Shown here: piece after piece, positions 8,973 through 17,895 of the stretch | How the letters are laid out: every line of letters begins with the position of its first letter | How positions within the stretch are numbered: the first letter of the stretch is position 1 | NCBI RefSeq assembly: GCF_000819845.1 | Contig: NZ_CDCG01000018.1 | Span: 320,570 to 384,569 of the forward strand | Direction of reading: 5' to 3' | Source of the DNA: Aeromonas enteropelogenes | Lineage (GTDB): Bacteria > Pseudomonadota > Gammaproteobacteria > Enterobacterales > Aeromonadaceae | DNA length: 64,000 nucleotides | The notes under the pieces: generated by a model | Database searches by the model: none | What the model saw: only the letters and a program-made list of their open reading frames with translations | What the model was told of the DNA's origin: nothing | Made by a program: the position numbers and the translations under genes

Positions 8973-10782
8973 GAAGCGCTTCCACTTTTCTGTCCAGCTC
9001 CTTGATGGCCTCAAGAATCAGCGCGATGACCCCTGCATACGCCAGGGACAGATAGCCATCCTCATTGAGATAAACAGATTCAGGTTGAACCACCATCACG
9101 TCCTGGGCGATCAAACCTGCCTCCCGCTTCCCTGCCTTGTCATAGAGCTGCCCTGTGATCAACTTGACCTTGTCCAGGGCACCGGTGATCGGTTCTAAAT
9201 TTTGCTTGAGACGAAGATCTGAGCGGATGTAGACATCAGCAAAGCTCCCGTTGCCCTCAACATAGATGCCGCCAGCGGTAGCGATGGCGTTCTCCTCCGT
9301 GTTGGCAACATAGAACTTCTTGCCGTTGTACGTGCGCACCCACGCCGTATCCGTCATGTGAATGCCGCCGCCGTAACTGGCGTTAAACCAGCCGGTTTGG
9401 CCAGTGGTCCGAATCCAGTTGCTCAAGGTGACAGTGCCATAATGGCCACCATCCGCCATGTAAGCATGGGTATGGTTCGCCGCAGCCAGATCAGGTTTGT
9501 CAGTTACCTCACCCCAAGCAGGCCAACGGGACGCATAGGAAGGCACTTCAGACAGTTGAGACCAGGGATGACTGTGTTCAGAGGGGGGCATCGTCACTGG
9601 TTTGTTCGTGATCTCTTCCCACCCCGGAGCCCAGCTGGCGGGTCTGGCCCCGACATCCACCGCACCAAGCACCACCGCCCCATTCATGCCGTTGACCGAC
9701 ACCACCGCATCGGTACCATCAATCTTGAACCAGCTGGCCGTCGCCGGGTCCCAGTGCAGGTAATCGCCAGCCAGGTAACTCACCGCACCGATCACACCGT
9801 CATGGGATATCCGATAAAATGGGATCCCCTGATTAGCCAGCGGGGCCGGCGGTGCGCCGGCAGCCGCATTCCAGCCGCCCAACCACACCAGCTGCGAGGT
9901 GATGGCCTTGGCCCATTTTTGTGCCTGCAGCGCCCAGTGCAGCGCCGAAAACTCACCGGGACGCCCTTTGACATCGCTATTTTCGGGCGTCTGAGCCCAT
10001 GCTTCAGCCATCCCCTCTGCCGAACTCGCACGTTGCGCACTGTTACCAGCATGAGCTTGGTCTTGCGCCGTTTGACTGGCTTTTTCACTGGCAGTATCTG
10101 CTGCGGCCCGGGATTGAGCCGTTTTCGCAACCACCACATCGTGCATTTCTTTAACGGATGACAGGGCACTGGCGACAGACGTGGATTGTTGAGCAACATC
10201 CGTCGCGGATTTTGTTACTTCTGCCGACTGTGCAGCAATCCGAGTTGCATGATCAGCGACTTCTTTAGCGTGTTGATCTATTGTCGTCGCTTTCTCTGTT
10301 ACCCCCTTTTCAGCATTGCCTGCGTTCAAAGCAGATGACGCAGCTGCCGTCGCCTGTTCAGTCGCAGTACGACTCGCGAGCCCAGTCGCAATCACATCTT
10401 TACCCGTTTGCTGCTTATCACTCGCTGCACTGTTTGCAGCCGATTCGGCTCGGTTCATCGCCTCAATCGCCTTTTCAAGCAGCGGAGGCGTCAAGTTAAT
10501 ACCGTTATCAACCAGGATACTGTTCAACGGACCTTCATGACTTTGTGCCGTCACGCTACCAATGCCTAAATAATCCATGTCACCACACAGGTCATTCTGG
10601 CTATAAACATCGTAGGTACCGATGGCGAGTTGGAAACGGTATTCGCCAGTGGGATCGCATTTGAAGGTCAGCACTGAGCCCATCAGCACTTCATTGGTGG
10701 TGTTGAGTGCTCGCAACTCAATAAGCGCCCCGGGCACTGGTTTACCAGTCGGGTCGGCGATCACACCGTTCATCTGGATCAT
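8956..10782 (-). CDS. Tail fibre with phage_tail_N domain and S74 chaperone
   Basis: 608 residues; ATG at 10782 after AGGGG. Residues 1-90 (GVIADPTGKPVPGALIELRA, then PTGEYRFQLAIGTYDVY) match the prophage tail fibre N-terminal domain that docks fibres to the tail. Residues 105-260 are a Ser/Ala/Thr-rich coiled coil. The middle has repeated Gly-rich shaft segments. The C-terminus (residues about 520-600; RSDLRLKQNLEPITGALDKV and GLIAQDV) is the intramolecular chaperone of the peptidase S74 family, which trimerises the fibre and is then cut off. The Ser-Asp pair expected for self-cleavage is present. It is the main receptor-binding candidate of the phage. Confidence 0.88.
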   Translation of the reverse strand: MIQMNGVIADPTGKPVPGALIELRALNTTNEVLMGSVLTFKCDPTGEYRFQLAIGTYDVYSQNDLCGDMDYLGIGSVTAQSHEGPLNSILVDNGINLTPPLLEKAIEAMNRAESAANSAASDKQQTGKDVIATGLASRTATEQATAAASSALNAGNAEKGVTEKATTIDQHAKEVADHATRIAAQSAEVTKSATDVAQQSTSVASALSSVKEMHDVVVAKTAQSRAAADTASEKASQTAQDQAHAGNSAQRASSAEGMAEAWAQTPENSDVKGRPGEFSALHWALQAQKWAKAITSQLVWLGGWNAAAGAPPAPLANQGIPFYRISHDGVIGAVSYLAGDYLHWDPATASWFKIDGTDAVVSVNGMNGAVVLGAVDVGARPASWAPGWEEITNKPVTMPPSEHSHPWSQLSEVPSYASRWPAWGEVTDKPDLAAANHTHAYMADGGHYGTVTLSNWIRTTGQTGWFNASYGGGIHMTDTAWVRTYNGKKFYVANTEENAIATAGGIYVEGNGSFADVYIRSDLRLKQNLEPITGALDKVKLITGQLYDKAGKREAGLIAQDVMVVQPESVYLNEDGYLSLAYAGVIALILEAIKELDRKVEALHGRPQ

Positions 10783-10785
10783 GAG

Positions 10786-11445
10786 TTACCCCTGGTTGGT
10801 CTGAAATTTTTTATCTCGAATGGATACCAGTGTGCCGTCGGTCTCGATTTTGATACCGAGATACTCGGCAAACGCCTTGAGGTGTAGCTGGCTTCGGACA
10901 GAATTAGCCGTTTGTTCGGAGTCACGCATATAGGCGCGATAGATGATCCAGTCCATGCATGGCGTCAGGAAGGTGTCATCTACCTGCAGTGGCTTGCCGG
11001 TATCGTGTTCAGTGAGCGTGACAGGAGGCGGTAAAATACTCAGCACGAGATCAATTTTCACACCCGCCGCCACGCCGGGATAAAGCCAGAAGGTCCGTGG
11101 GTTGGTGGGCTCATATAAGTAGGCTTCTGCTTCACTGGCCCCCACCCCCATCATCCACTCGGGATCCAGGTCATCCAGAACCCCTCGCTCAAAAAAGCGG
11201 ATCTTGCGCCCACCCGTGTTGCGCTCTACCTCTATCAGCTTGATACCGCCAGCGGGAATGGGCTGGCGAGTCCCCGCCACACAGATGAAGGTGAGCGTTT
11301 GGGCAAAAATATCAGGGCGATAGTTGGCGATTGCCGCAATGGCACTGTTGTAGTAACTCAGCAATGCGTCCAGGGGCCAACTCACTCGTTCCTTGTCAGT
11401 CAGTTCGATTGAGACACGTTCCAGCAGTGATTTGATCGTGCTCAC
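10786..11445 (-). CDS. Head-tail adaptor-like protein
   Basis: 219 residues from a GTG at 11445 (GAGG 8 bases upstream). The helical N-terminus (SWPLDALLSYYNSAIAAIANYRPDIF) followed by a beta-rich middle and a helical end (DWIIYRAYMRDSEQ) fits phage adaptor proteins that ring the portal. The equivalent position in Stx-type phages holds a protein of nearly the same size. Assigned by layout. Confidence 0.6.
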   Translation of the reverse strand: MSTIKSLLERVSIELTDKERVSWPLDALLSYYNSAIAAIANYRPDIFAQTLTFICVAGTRQPIPAGGIKLIEVERNTGGRKIRFFERGVLDDLDPEWMMGVGASEAEAYLYEPTNPRTFWLYPGVAAGVKIDLVLSILPPPVTLTEHDTGKPLQVDDTFLTPCMDWIIYRAYMRDSEQTANSVRSQLHLKAFAEYLGIKIETDGTLVSIRDKKFQTNQG

Positions 11446-11454
11446 ACTCTCACC

Positions 11455-12087
11455 TCAGTAAAAGGTCCTGCGCCGATGTGAAGGGTTGAGCGGCCTGGCA
11501 TTCGCGGTTTGTTCGAGTCGAAAGCGGAAGGCCTCTCTGACCGCCTCGTTAAACCTTAACTGGTTGAGTTGGGCAAGTTCGAGGTTGGTCCATGGTTTGC
11601 CAGGCTGGCACTGCAATATCGCAGCCGTCCCATCAGCGATAGCCTCGGCATAATCCTCAACCAATGCCGCCGGGATCAACGTCGCCGTTGGCAGGGATTC
11701 GATCGCACCGACAATGCAGATGTCCTGAAGGGATACCAGAAACCTGATCGATTCAGCCGATTGAACATGATAGTGCTCGCCAGCCGTCAGGAGCTGCTCT
11801 CCTGCGGTAATACGATGGATCACCGCACCAGTAACTTGCGGTTCATGAGCAGACTGACGAGCCTGACGGTTGATGCTGCAGGCCTTGGCAAAACTCACCG
11901 TCTGCCCCTCCAGCACCTGATCAAAGCGTCGCTCCAGGTGGATCAAGGCGCTTCGCTTGCAAAAGTCGATTGCGGTACGGATAAGTGCCTGGCGAATGAT
12001 GCTGTCCAGCGGACCGGATACCCGCTGACGAACCAACGAGATTAGCGGTGCAGGATCCACCAACCGGTTGTCCAGCACAGCCCTCAT
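11455..12087 (-). CDS. Head completion/adaptor protein, unknown (210 aa)
   Basis: ATG at 12087 shares one base with the stop of the preceding gene. It is helical at the N-terminus (VRQRVSGPLDSIIRQALIRTAIDFCKRS), beta-rich in the middle and ends with an Arg-rich tail. It sits between the capsid genes and a second adaptor-like gene, which is where podophages encode gp4- or gp10-type neck proteins. No family was identified with certainty. Confidence 0.6.
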   Translation of the reverse strand: MRAVLDNRLVDPAPLISLVRQRVSGPLDSIIRQALIRTAIDFCKRSALIHLERRFDQVLEGQTVSFAKACSINRQARQSAHEPQVTGAVIHRITAGEQLLTAGEHYHVQSAESIRFLVSLQDICIVGAIESLPTATLIPAALVEDYAEAIADGTAAILQCQPGKPWTNLELAQLNQLRFNEAVREAFRFRLEQTANARPLNPSHRRRTFY

Positions 12088-12521
12088 TACTCACCACCCT
12101 GTTGCGCGCGCAGGGCATCGCGGACTCGAACACGAAACTCATCCACACGCTCATTGGAGCCCTGTTTCATGTCGAGTAGGTACTTCTCTGCCACCGTCGC
12201 CAATTGCGCCGATGTCATTTTGGCCAGATCCAGCCCCAGATGGACGACAACCATGCTTTGCTCGGCTGCCATTCGTAAAGCATCTTCATGGGCACGCACG
12301 GCCTCTTCGGCTGCGGCCTTTGCAGAAGCCGCTTGCGCGGCCAGTACGTCCTCCCGTTCCTCACCTCGACGCCACACAGTCGGAAACGCCAAAAGTTGCA
12401 TGGCAATGTGGCTCTCTACATCCACCAGCTCATGACGAGGGAATACCAAGTGGGAACCAGTGACGGTGTCTTTTTTCATCGGCTTATCGCCGATATAGAC
12501 AATTGCGATCTTATCGCTCAC
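12087..12521 (-). CDS. Capsid-region phage protein (144 aa)
   Basis: The best start is GTG at 12521, 7 bases after AGGAGA. An upstream ATG at 12584 would lie in a terminator hairpin. An N-terminal beta part (KIAIVYIGDKPMKKDTVTG) is followed by a long Ala/Glu-rich coiled coil (AAQAASAKAAAEEAVRAHED). The pattern is common for head-proximal proteins that follow the decoration gene; function unknown. Confidence 0.6.
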   Translation of the reverse strand: MSDKIAIVYIGDKPMKKDTVTGSHLVFPRHELVDVESHIAMQLLAFPTVWRRGEEREDVLAAQAASAKAAAEEAVRAHEDALRMAAEQSMVVVHLGLDLAKMTSAQLATVAEKYLLDMKQGSNERVDEFRVRVRDALRAQQGGE

Positions 12522-12540
12522 AGCTTTATCTCCTGTCAGG

Positions 12541-12570
12541 CAAAAGAAAAGCCCGGCTTGTGCCGGGCCT
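12541..12570 (-). terminator. Terminator after the decoration-like gene
   Basis: GCCCGGC and its complement form a 7-bp stem with a 4-base loop, followed on the minus strand by TTTTCTTTTG. It lies just after the stop at 12587. Confidence 0.75.
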
Positions 12571-12586
12571 TGTGGCTGAGACAACC

Positions 12587-12964
12587 TTACAAATTGCCCA
12601 CCACCTCATAGAGCAACTTGAGCTTCACTGTACCTGTCGCAGCACCGCCACTGATGGTTAGCGAGATACCCTCTCTTTCCTGAGTCATCACATCATCCAC
12701 CGGGATGATGCTGTAAATTGCTGCAGCGGAGTTAAGCGCATTGATGATAATGGTTCCGCCCACTTTCACCGTCAGCTTGGTGTTGGCACCAAGTGCCGTG
12801 GTGATAAGGGAAACCCCTATCACCTTGATGTTTGGCTCTACCGGTTCATCAAACATAACTACCGCTTCTGCTGGCAGCGCTGTAAGGGTGACCATCAGCG
12901 ACGGAGAGGTTGAGAGGTTGCCGAACGTGCCGTTGAACCAGCGGCGTAGGCTGTTTGTTGCCAT
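12587..12964 (-). CDS. Small capsid/decoration-like protein
   Basis: 125 residues, beta-rich, Thr/Val/Ala-rich, with no cysteine and no signal peptide (RRWFNGTFGNLSTSPSLMVT at the start). It directly follows the major capsid gene and has its own terminator. Size and place match capsid decoration or stabilising proteins. Homology not established. Confidence 0.6.
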   Translation of the reverse strand: MATNSLRRWFNGTFGNLSTSPSLMVTLTALPAEAVVMFDEPVEPNIKVIGVSLITTALGANTKLTVKVGGTIIINALNSAAAIYSIIPVDDVMTQEREGISLTISGGAATGTVKLKLLYEVVGNL

Positions 12965-13002
12965 GAGAGTGCCCTCTTTCTGTCATAACGAAGGATTGGT
13001 TG

Positions 13003-14220
13003 TTAGCGGACTACCGGGCTCACTGCCGTGTCGAGCACCATGCAACCGTGGTCCTGCACATTGCCGTTCTTCTGTTTGAAACGGATCTTTTGCAAGCCAC
13101 TAATCCAGTGGATCGAGAGCTCGGTTGCGTTGCCATGGTCCGTTTTTTCCTCGTGCATACCGAAGGCGCCGCCTTGCTCACCTGAGCCAAAGGCATTGGC
13201 AAGTGCTTGACCACCAAGGAGGATGGCGCGGTCGATGGTGGTTTTAGCCGTGCTCTCTGCGGCGATGCCTATTTCTGAGTTAGCGGTGCATACCTTGACG
13301 TTGCTTCCCTGGTTAAAGCGGATCGGCATTCCTTCATATGGCTTGACCAAGAGCTTGCGCCACATCGCTCCCTCACCCCGGAATATGGGATGGTTCCATC
13401 CTTTGCTTCGCTCTGTCACCGCTGCCAGCATCGCTTGCCAGTCCTTACCTGTACTGGAGGTGTAGAAATCATGCCATTGGCGAGGTGTCACATAGAGCAA
13501 GTAGAGAGGCTCTCCACCAGAGGGATCAGAGGCCATACGAATGGGCTGGATCGGGTTAGCCATCTCGGCCAGGAACAACGCCATGTTGTCCACACAGCCC
13601 AGATTGAAGCGATCCGCTTCATCGATCGCCTCGAAAGTGGTGGCATCCCCCCCGAAGAAGTGGCGCTCATAGGTTGGTGCTGTGATTGGGTTGATCATGA
13701 TCTCATTGAACTCAGGATCTGAGACCAGCGGGACAATAATGTCGTCAGCAATGTAGTCGCCGCGGGCACCAGCCAGCTGGATCATGCCTCGCTGATCGGT
13801 CAAACGGCCGTAATAACCATCCGTCAGCAAGGTGCGCGCAACTTGGCGAAGGTCATGCTTGGTACGTTTCTGACTCATCTTTCCGCCGGCATCCACACCA
13901 TGACGGGTCTGATTAATGATGAGTCCGAAGTCCGCTTGGGAGAGGTTCTCCAGGCGACCAGCAATTTTCTTATCGCCCATAGTCGGACGACGGGACAGTT
14001 GATGGAAGATCTGCATGTCTACTTCTGTGCCAGCCTGCTTGGTCAGGTCGGTCACACGTACTACGGGGGCGCCGTGACTGGTTTGTTTGCCACCGTTGAT
14101 CTTCACCCCCTTGGGGGCTGGCTCGGTCAGCATATTGACAAGGGAGTGGGCGCGGTTGGCCTCGGTAAAGAGGGCTACCTGCATAATTTTGTTGGCTTGC
14201 GCCTGGGTCACTTGGGTCAT
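13003..14220 (-). CDS. Major capsid protein, DUF4043/N4-gp56 type
   Basis: 405 residues; ATG at 14220 after AGGAGAGG. The sequence has features of the DUF4043 / N4 gp56-like capsid family: GLIINQTRHGVDAGGKMSQKRTKHDLR, YERHFFGGDATTFEAIDEADRF, and YLLYVTPRQWHDFYTSS. It forms the icosahedral shell together with the scaffold gene upstream. The length fits the capsid protein of Stx-type podophages. The gene has its own terminator hairpin just upstream (14243-14264), which suggests separate expression. Confidence 0.82.
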   Translation of the reverse strand: MTQVTQAQANKIMQVALFTEANRAHSLVNMLTEPAPKGVKINGGKQTSHGAPVVRVTDLTKQAGTEVDMQIFHQLSRRPTMGDKKIAGRLENLSQADFGLIINQTRHGVDAGGKMSQKRTKHDLRQVARTLLTDGYYGRLTDQRGMIQLAGARGDYIADDIIVPLVSDPEFNEIMINPITAPTYERHFFGGDATTFEAIDEADRFNLGCVDNMALFLAEMANPIQPIRMASDPSGGEPLYLLYVTPRQWHDFYTSSTGKDWQAMLAAVTERSKGWNHPIFRGEGAMWRKLLVKPYEGMPIRFNQGSNVKVCTANSEIGIAAESTAKTTIDRAILLGGQALANAFGSGEQGGAFGMHEEKTDHGNATELSIHWISGLQKIRFKQKNGNVQDHGCMVLDTAVSPVVR

Positions 14221-14242
14221 GATCCTCTCCTACCAAACAAAA

Positions 14243-14264
14243 ACCCCGGCTCGGGGCCGGGGTT
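14243..14264 (-). terminator. Strong hairpin between scaffold and capsid genes
   Basis: CCCCGGC pairs with GCCGGGG and is followed on the minus strand by TTTTTG. It lies between the scaffold stop and the capsid ribosome site. Confidence 0.7.
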
Positions 14265-14286
14265 GAATTGAGTGGATGTGGTGTTG

Positions 14287-15243
14287 TTACAGGTCATGTT
14301 CCGCGAGTAGCTCCTCGATTTGAGCTGCACTCATGTTGGACATTTCTGCCATCAATTGCTCTTGGCTCATAGCGCCATACTTTTCGAGTGTGCTTTCATG
14401 CTGCACGGACTGACCGAGATCTGACGGACTGGACGGAATGTGGTCTTGCTCCACAAGCGTATCTGGGGCCGGTTCACTGGCGGGAGGAGCTGGCGGCTCC
14501 ACCATGTCGCCAAAAGCAGCCTTGGTACGTTTGGTCACTTCCGCAAAACGTTCCGTCAGGGGTTTGTTTTTCCACATGGGATCAGCTTTCAGCCGTTCAT
14601 CGACCGACACGGCAAAGGTGGCGCGATCCTGATCATGCTCCATCCAGGTTGCGAGTTCAGGTACCGCCTGCAGTGCAGTCTGAACATCGTCAGGGATAGC
14701 GTTGACCAGCGGCTGCTCATGTTGCTGGTAAGTGGGTTGGGTCAACTTATCGAGACGCTTGGCAATACCGGTCAGGACTTTCCCGATCTCGGGATAGTCC
14801 TGGGCCAGTTGCTCGATGTCCTCGAGATTGAGCGCATCCGGGTCGGTATCGGGATTGATACCGTGCTTATCCAGCAAAGCTTGCAGCCGCTCCCTCTCAA
14901 CGACCTCGGTCTTGAGTTGTGCATTCTCGGCGGCCAACGCCTGCCGTTGTGCACGCTCGGCCTCGAGCACGTCGTAAGGGATCTGATGTTTGCCATCTTT
15001 AGATAGAATGACCTTGTCGGTTTCCAGCTCATCACTCTGCTGGTCATCTTGGTTCACCTTATCCTGACCCTGCTCCTCGGCCGCCGGCGGCGCGGTCTGT
15101 TCGCCCTTTTCATCGGTGCTGGGTTGCTCAACTTGCTCTTGCTGCTCTACGTGCTCTTCTTCGTCTTCCAGAGCGTTCAGGGCGGCTTCAAGCTCTTCAA
15201 GTGATTCGGCGCCAGTCAGATTGTCAAAGTCGATGGTATCCAT
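14287..15243 (-). CDS. Capsid scaffolding-type protein
   Basis: 318 residues from ATG 15243 (GAGGA 7 bases upstream); a longer frame from 15345 runs into a terminator and is rejected. The N-terminus is extremely acidic and Gln/Glu-rich (residues about 10-75). It is followed by a helical part with ALLDKHGINPDTDPDALNLE and a C-terminus ending in a helical MSQEQLMAEMSNMSAAQIEELL. Acidic, helical, low-complexity proteins immediately before the capsid gene are scaffolds that guide shell assembly. There is no protease motif. Confidence 0.75.
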   Translation of the reverse strand: MDTIDFDNLTGAESLEELEAALNALEDEEEHVEQQEQVEQPSTDEKGEQTAPPAAEEQGQDKVNQDDQQSDELETDKVILSKDGKHQIPYDVLEAERAQRQALAAENAQLKTEVVERERLQALLDKHGINPDTDPDALNLEDIEQLAQDYPEIGKVLTGIAKRLDKLTQPTYQQHEQPLVNAIPDDVQTALQAVPELATWMEHDQDRATFAVSVDERLKADPMWKNKPLTERFAEVTKRTKAAFGDMVEPPAPPASEPAPDTLVEQDHIPSSPSDLGQSVQHESTLEKYGAMSQEQLMAEMSNMSAAQIEELLAEHDL

Positions 15244-15768
15244 TGCTGTCCTCGTGGTGTTTGTGGGTGGTATCGCTGCCCAAGCGGGAGAATGCTCTGC
15301 GTGAAAGCGCTCTCCGGCTGAGGCCGGGTACAAAAAAGCCCGCACAAGGCGGGCAAAGTTCTTTCTTCTATCGCTCAGGACGCTAGCCGGTATCAGTCAT
15401 GTTTCGCACCAAGCAAAAACCCGGCAGGGTAGCCGGGTTTTGAAATGAAAACGCCCAACCTGAAGAGATTGGGCGATTATGGGAAAATCCTAACGCTAGC
15501 TGGCGATAAATGCAACAACCCTAGAGCGGGATCGCGTCGGTCTCGCTTTGTAAAACTCTCCAGCTGAGCCGGATACAAAAAAGCCCACTCCAAGAAGCGG
15601 GCTAAAAGAACAAGTGTCACTATACGAGCCAAACGGTTTTCATTTGGGGCGCCATGGCGGTTATTCGATCGATATCACACGCTACTGATAGCATTCAAAC
15701 GCCCAAACAGGGCAAGTCGAATAACGCCAGAAGAAGGCTAATGCTCATAGCTCAAAAAATCAACAACA
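15244..15768. other. Terminator-rich gap between portal and scaffold genes
   Basis: No gene is supported. Four stem-loops fall in 300 bases: GCCCGC/GCGGGC at 15337-15353, CCCGGC/GCCGGG at 15419-15437, CGCCCAA/TTGGGCG at 15451-15474 and AGCCC..GGGCT at 15591-15602. The stretches around 15309-15353 and 15552-15602 are imperfect copies (CTCTCC.GCTGAG.CCGG.TACAAAAAAGCCC), so the block grew by duplication. A promoter for the scaffold-capsid unit would be expected here. Confidence 0.6.
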
Positions 15769-17895
15769 TCAAATTTTAATATCATCGATTTGTTGCTGAA
15801 TAGTCTGTTCAAGCTGAGCCTGCAGCACCGCACGCTCGGTTGAAAGCTGCTCTTCCTCTTGTTGCATTAATGCCATCTCCTGTAACACCCTCCCGGTGTT
15901 GGCCTGCTTGAGGGCGTCATCAAAGCGCATCGAGTCAATAAGCTTCTGCAGACGCAGGGCTTCGTTTTGCCACTTGGCGGCACGGGCCTCAATCTCGGTC
16001 ACCTTGGCAACCGCCTCCCGCATGGCCAGCGCTTGTTGAAGCTGTTGCTCCTGCGCCAACAGCTGCGCGGCCTGTTGTTCCTCGGGCGTCATCTGCTCTG
16101 CCGGTTTGGCAATCCCCATGGCATTGCGTACCCGATCGGCAAATTCATGTTTGTTTGGCACATCCATCAGTTCAACCAGCATGTCAAAACAGGCAACTTG
16201 CGCTTCCGGGGGGAGTCGGATCATCACCTCCATCATCCGTTCGGCCAGTTGTTGTTTGTAGGCAGGCGTCTGCTGGATAGGCGCCAGGGCAATGTGGGCA
16301 CGCAAGCGAGAGACATCATTGGTCAGTCCCTCCCCTGCAGGCACGTTTAGTACGATGGTCTTGCGGTTGCCCTTGTCCTCACGGTTGATGGCTACTTTCA
16401 CATTCCGGTGCTTGGTCAGCTCTTCCATCAGGTAACCCAGGGCAAGCTGACCCACCATCTGCCGACCGAAGCGGTAGTTGTCGTTGATTTCGGACAGCGT
16501 TGTAGCGCCCTGCTCGACCAGATTGGCAATGGCCACACCAGACTGGCCTGTTGTGCCCTGCCCCAGATAAGCGGCATAGACTCCCATGGTATCCTGAATG
16601 AGTTGTACGCTGTCCTGCATCACCTGGAACTGCTGGGCGGCAACATTGAAGTCCTGCTCCACCCGAAATACATCAGAGATGGTTTGCTTGTTCTTGCGGT
16701 CTGGGTTGAGCTCAATCAGGCCATCAGCGCGCTCCACCTCCTCCAGGACTTGCACACGGCTCATGTCGGTAGCGTCTTTGTCCATGATCACCCGTTTCGC
16801 CTGCAGCAACCAGGTGAGCTTGATGCGACGCAAGTTCACTTCATCCTGGGCAGGAATGGCTCTGGCTATCAGCCCATACGGCTCGCGGCTACGATCTTTG
16901 CGATATCCCCAGAAAGGCACCAGGGGATACATGTTGTGTGGTGCGCTGCAGGGACGATCGACCAGAGCATGGGGGCCGGCAAACCAGGCCTCACGAATGG
17001 TCGCCACTGGCTGGCGTTCCACGACACCTCGGCCCAACCGAATGGCCGCCATATGCAATTCGTTGTGCTCATCAAACTCAATCGCTCGCCCGGTCTCGAG
17101 CAATAGCACACGTCGAATAATGTAGGTGCGATAGTAAACAACCTGCAGCAGCAAGCGCTTGCGGTCGATGCTACACCACTCTACCTGTCGGGCATCAAAC
17201 TGCTGCCACTCGTCAAACGCACTTTGCGTACTCGCATCCATGCCTTCTATCGCGGCCAGGCTCACCACGCCATGCCAGGTTTCTCCGACGCTACAACGTA
17301 GCACTTCCGCTTTACTTGGGAACATGGTGCAAGCCTCGTCGAGATCCAGCCAGCGGCGACGCATCAACCAGCGGCAGTCTGATAGATCTAGTTCCCTGTA
17401 GTGCCAGTCCCAGAACACTTCATCCCGGTGTACGAAACCAAACCGGAAACGTGGACCGAAAAAGTCCGTGTTTCGCCGCACCTCAACCCAACCTATCCCT
17501 GTCTTGATTTGGCTGGCGTAGGCCTCTCCACAAGCTCGGTCACATCCTCCCAGGCGAGTCATATCGGCAAACTCCGCGTTCACCGCCTCGGCCAGCAGCT
17601 CATACTCCTCCTCGATATCATCGGCGACGACCATCAGATCGGTGCGGGTTTTGGCCTCCATACCCAGTACCCCGTCCACCGTTGGTGCAATCAGGTTGTG
17701 AATAGTGTTGGGTTGGCCGCGTTCTTTGAGTACCTGTTTTACGCTGGGCGGAAGTTGGTCATTGTCGTAGTAGGCGCAGCACAAGTTGGCGAACGAACGC
17801 CAGTCGGGCTGGCCCTGGATATCGCTCATCAACGCCAACAGGCGTGCCGTATCGAGTCGCCCCTTTACCGGCGACCTGGTCGTCATGTCATTCAT
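15769..17895 (-). CDS. Portal protein (P22/Stx-phage type)
   Basis: 708 residues, close to the roughly 710-725 of P22- and 933W-type portals. The start at 17895 overlaps the terL stop by one base; a second Met at 17886 is possible. N-terminal residues 15-120 (RSFANLCCAYYDNDQLPPS, VDGVLGMEAKTRTDLMVVAD) and the middle segment GQSGVAIANLVEQGATTLSEINDNYRFGR are typical of large portals. The last 120 residues are a Gln/Glu/Ala-rich coiled coil, as in the barrel extension of P22 portal. Twelve copies would form the DNA channel at one capsid vertex and dock the terminase. Confidence 0.88.
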   Translation of the reverse strand: MNDMTTRSPVKGRLDTARLLALMSDIQGQPDWRSFANLCCAYYDNDQLPPSVKQVLKERGQPNTIHNLIAPTVDGVLGMEAKTRTDLMVVADDIEEEYELLAEAVNAEFADMTRLGGCDRACGEAYASQIKTGIGWVEVRRNTDFFGPRFRFGFVHRDEVFWDWHYRELDLSDCRWLMRRRWLDLDEACTMFPSKAEVLRCSVGETWHGVVSLAAIEGMDASTQSAFDEWQQFDARQVEWCSIDRKRLLLQVVYYRTYIIRRVLLLETGRAIEFDEHNELHMAAIRLGRGVVERQPVATIREAWFAGPHALVDRPCSAPHNMYPLVPFWGYRKDRSREPYGLIARAIPAQDEVNLRRIKLTWLLQAKRVIMDKDATDMSRVQVLEEVERADGLIELNPDRKNKQTISDVFRVEQDFNVAAQQFQVMQDSVQLIQDTMGVYAAYLGQGTTGQSGVAIANLVEQGATTLSEINDNYRFGRQMVGQLALGYLMEELTKHRNVKVAINREDKGNRKTIVLNVPAGEGLTNDVSRLRAHIALAPIQQTPAYKQQLAERMMEVMIRLPPEAQVACFDMLVELMDVPNKHEFADRVRNAMGIAKPAEQMTPEEQQAAQLLAQEQQLQQALAMREAVAKVTEIEARAAKWQNEALRLQKLIDSMRFDDALKQANTGRVLQEMALMQQEEEQLSTERAVLQAQLEQTIQQQIDDIKI

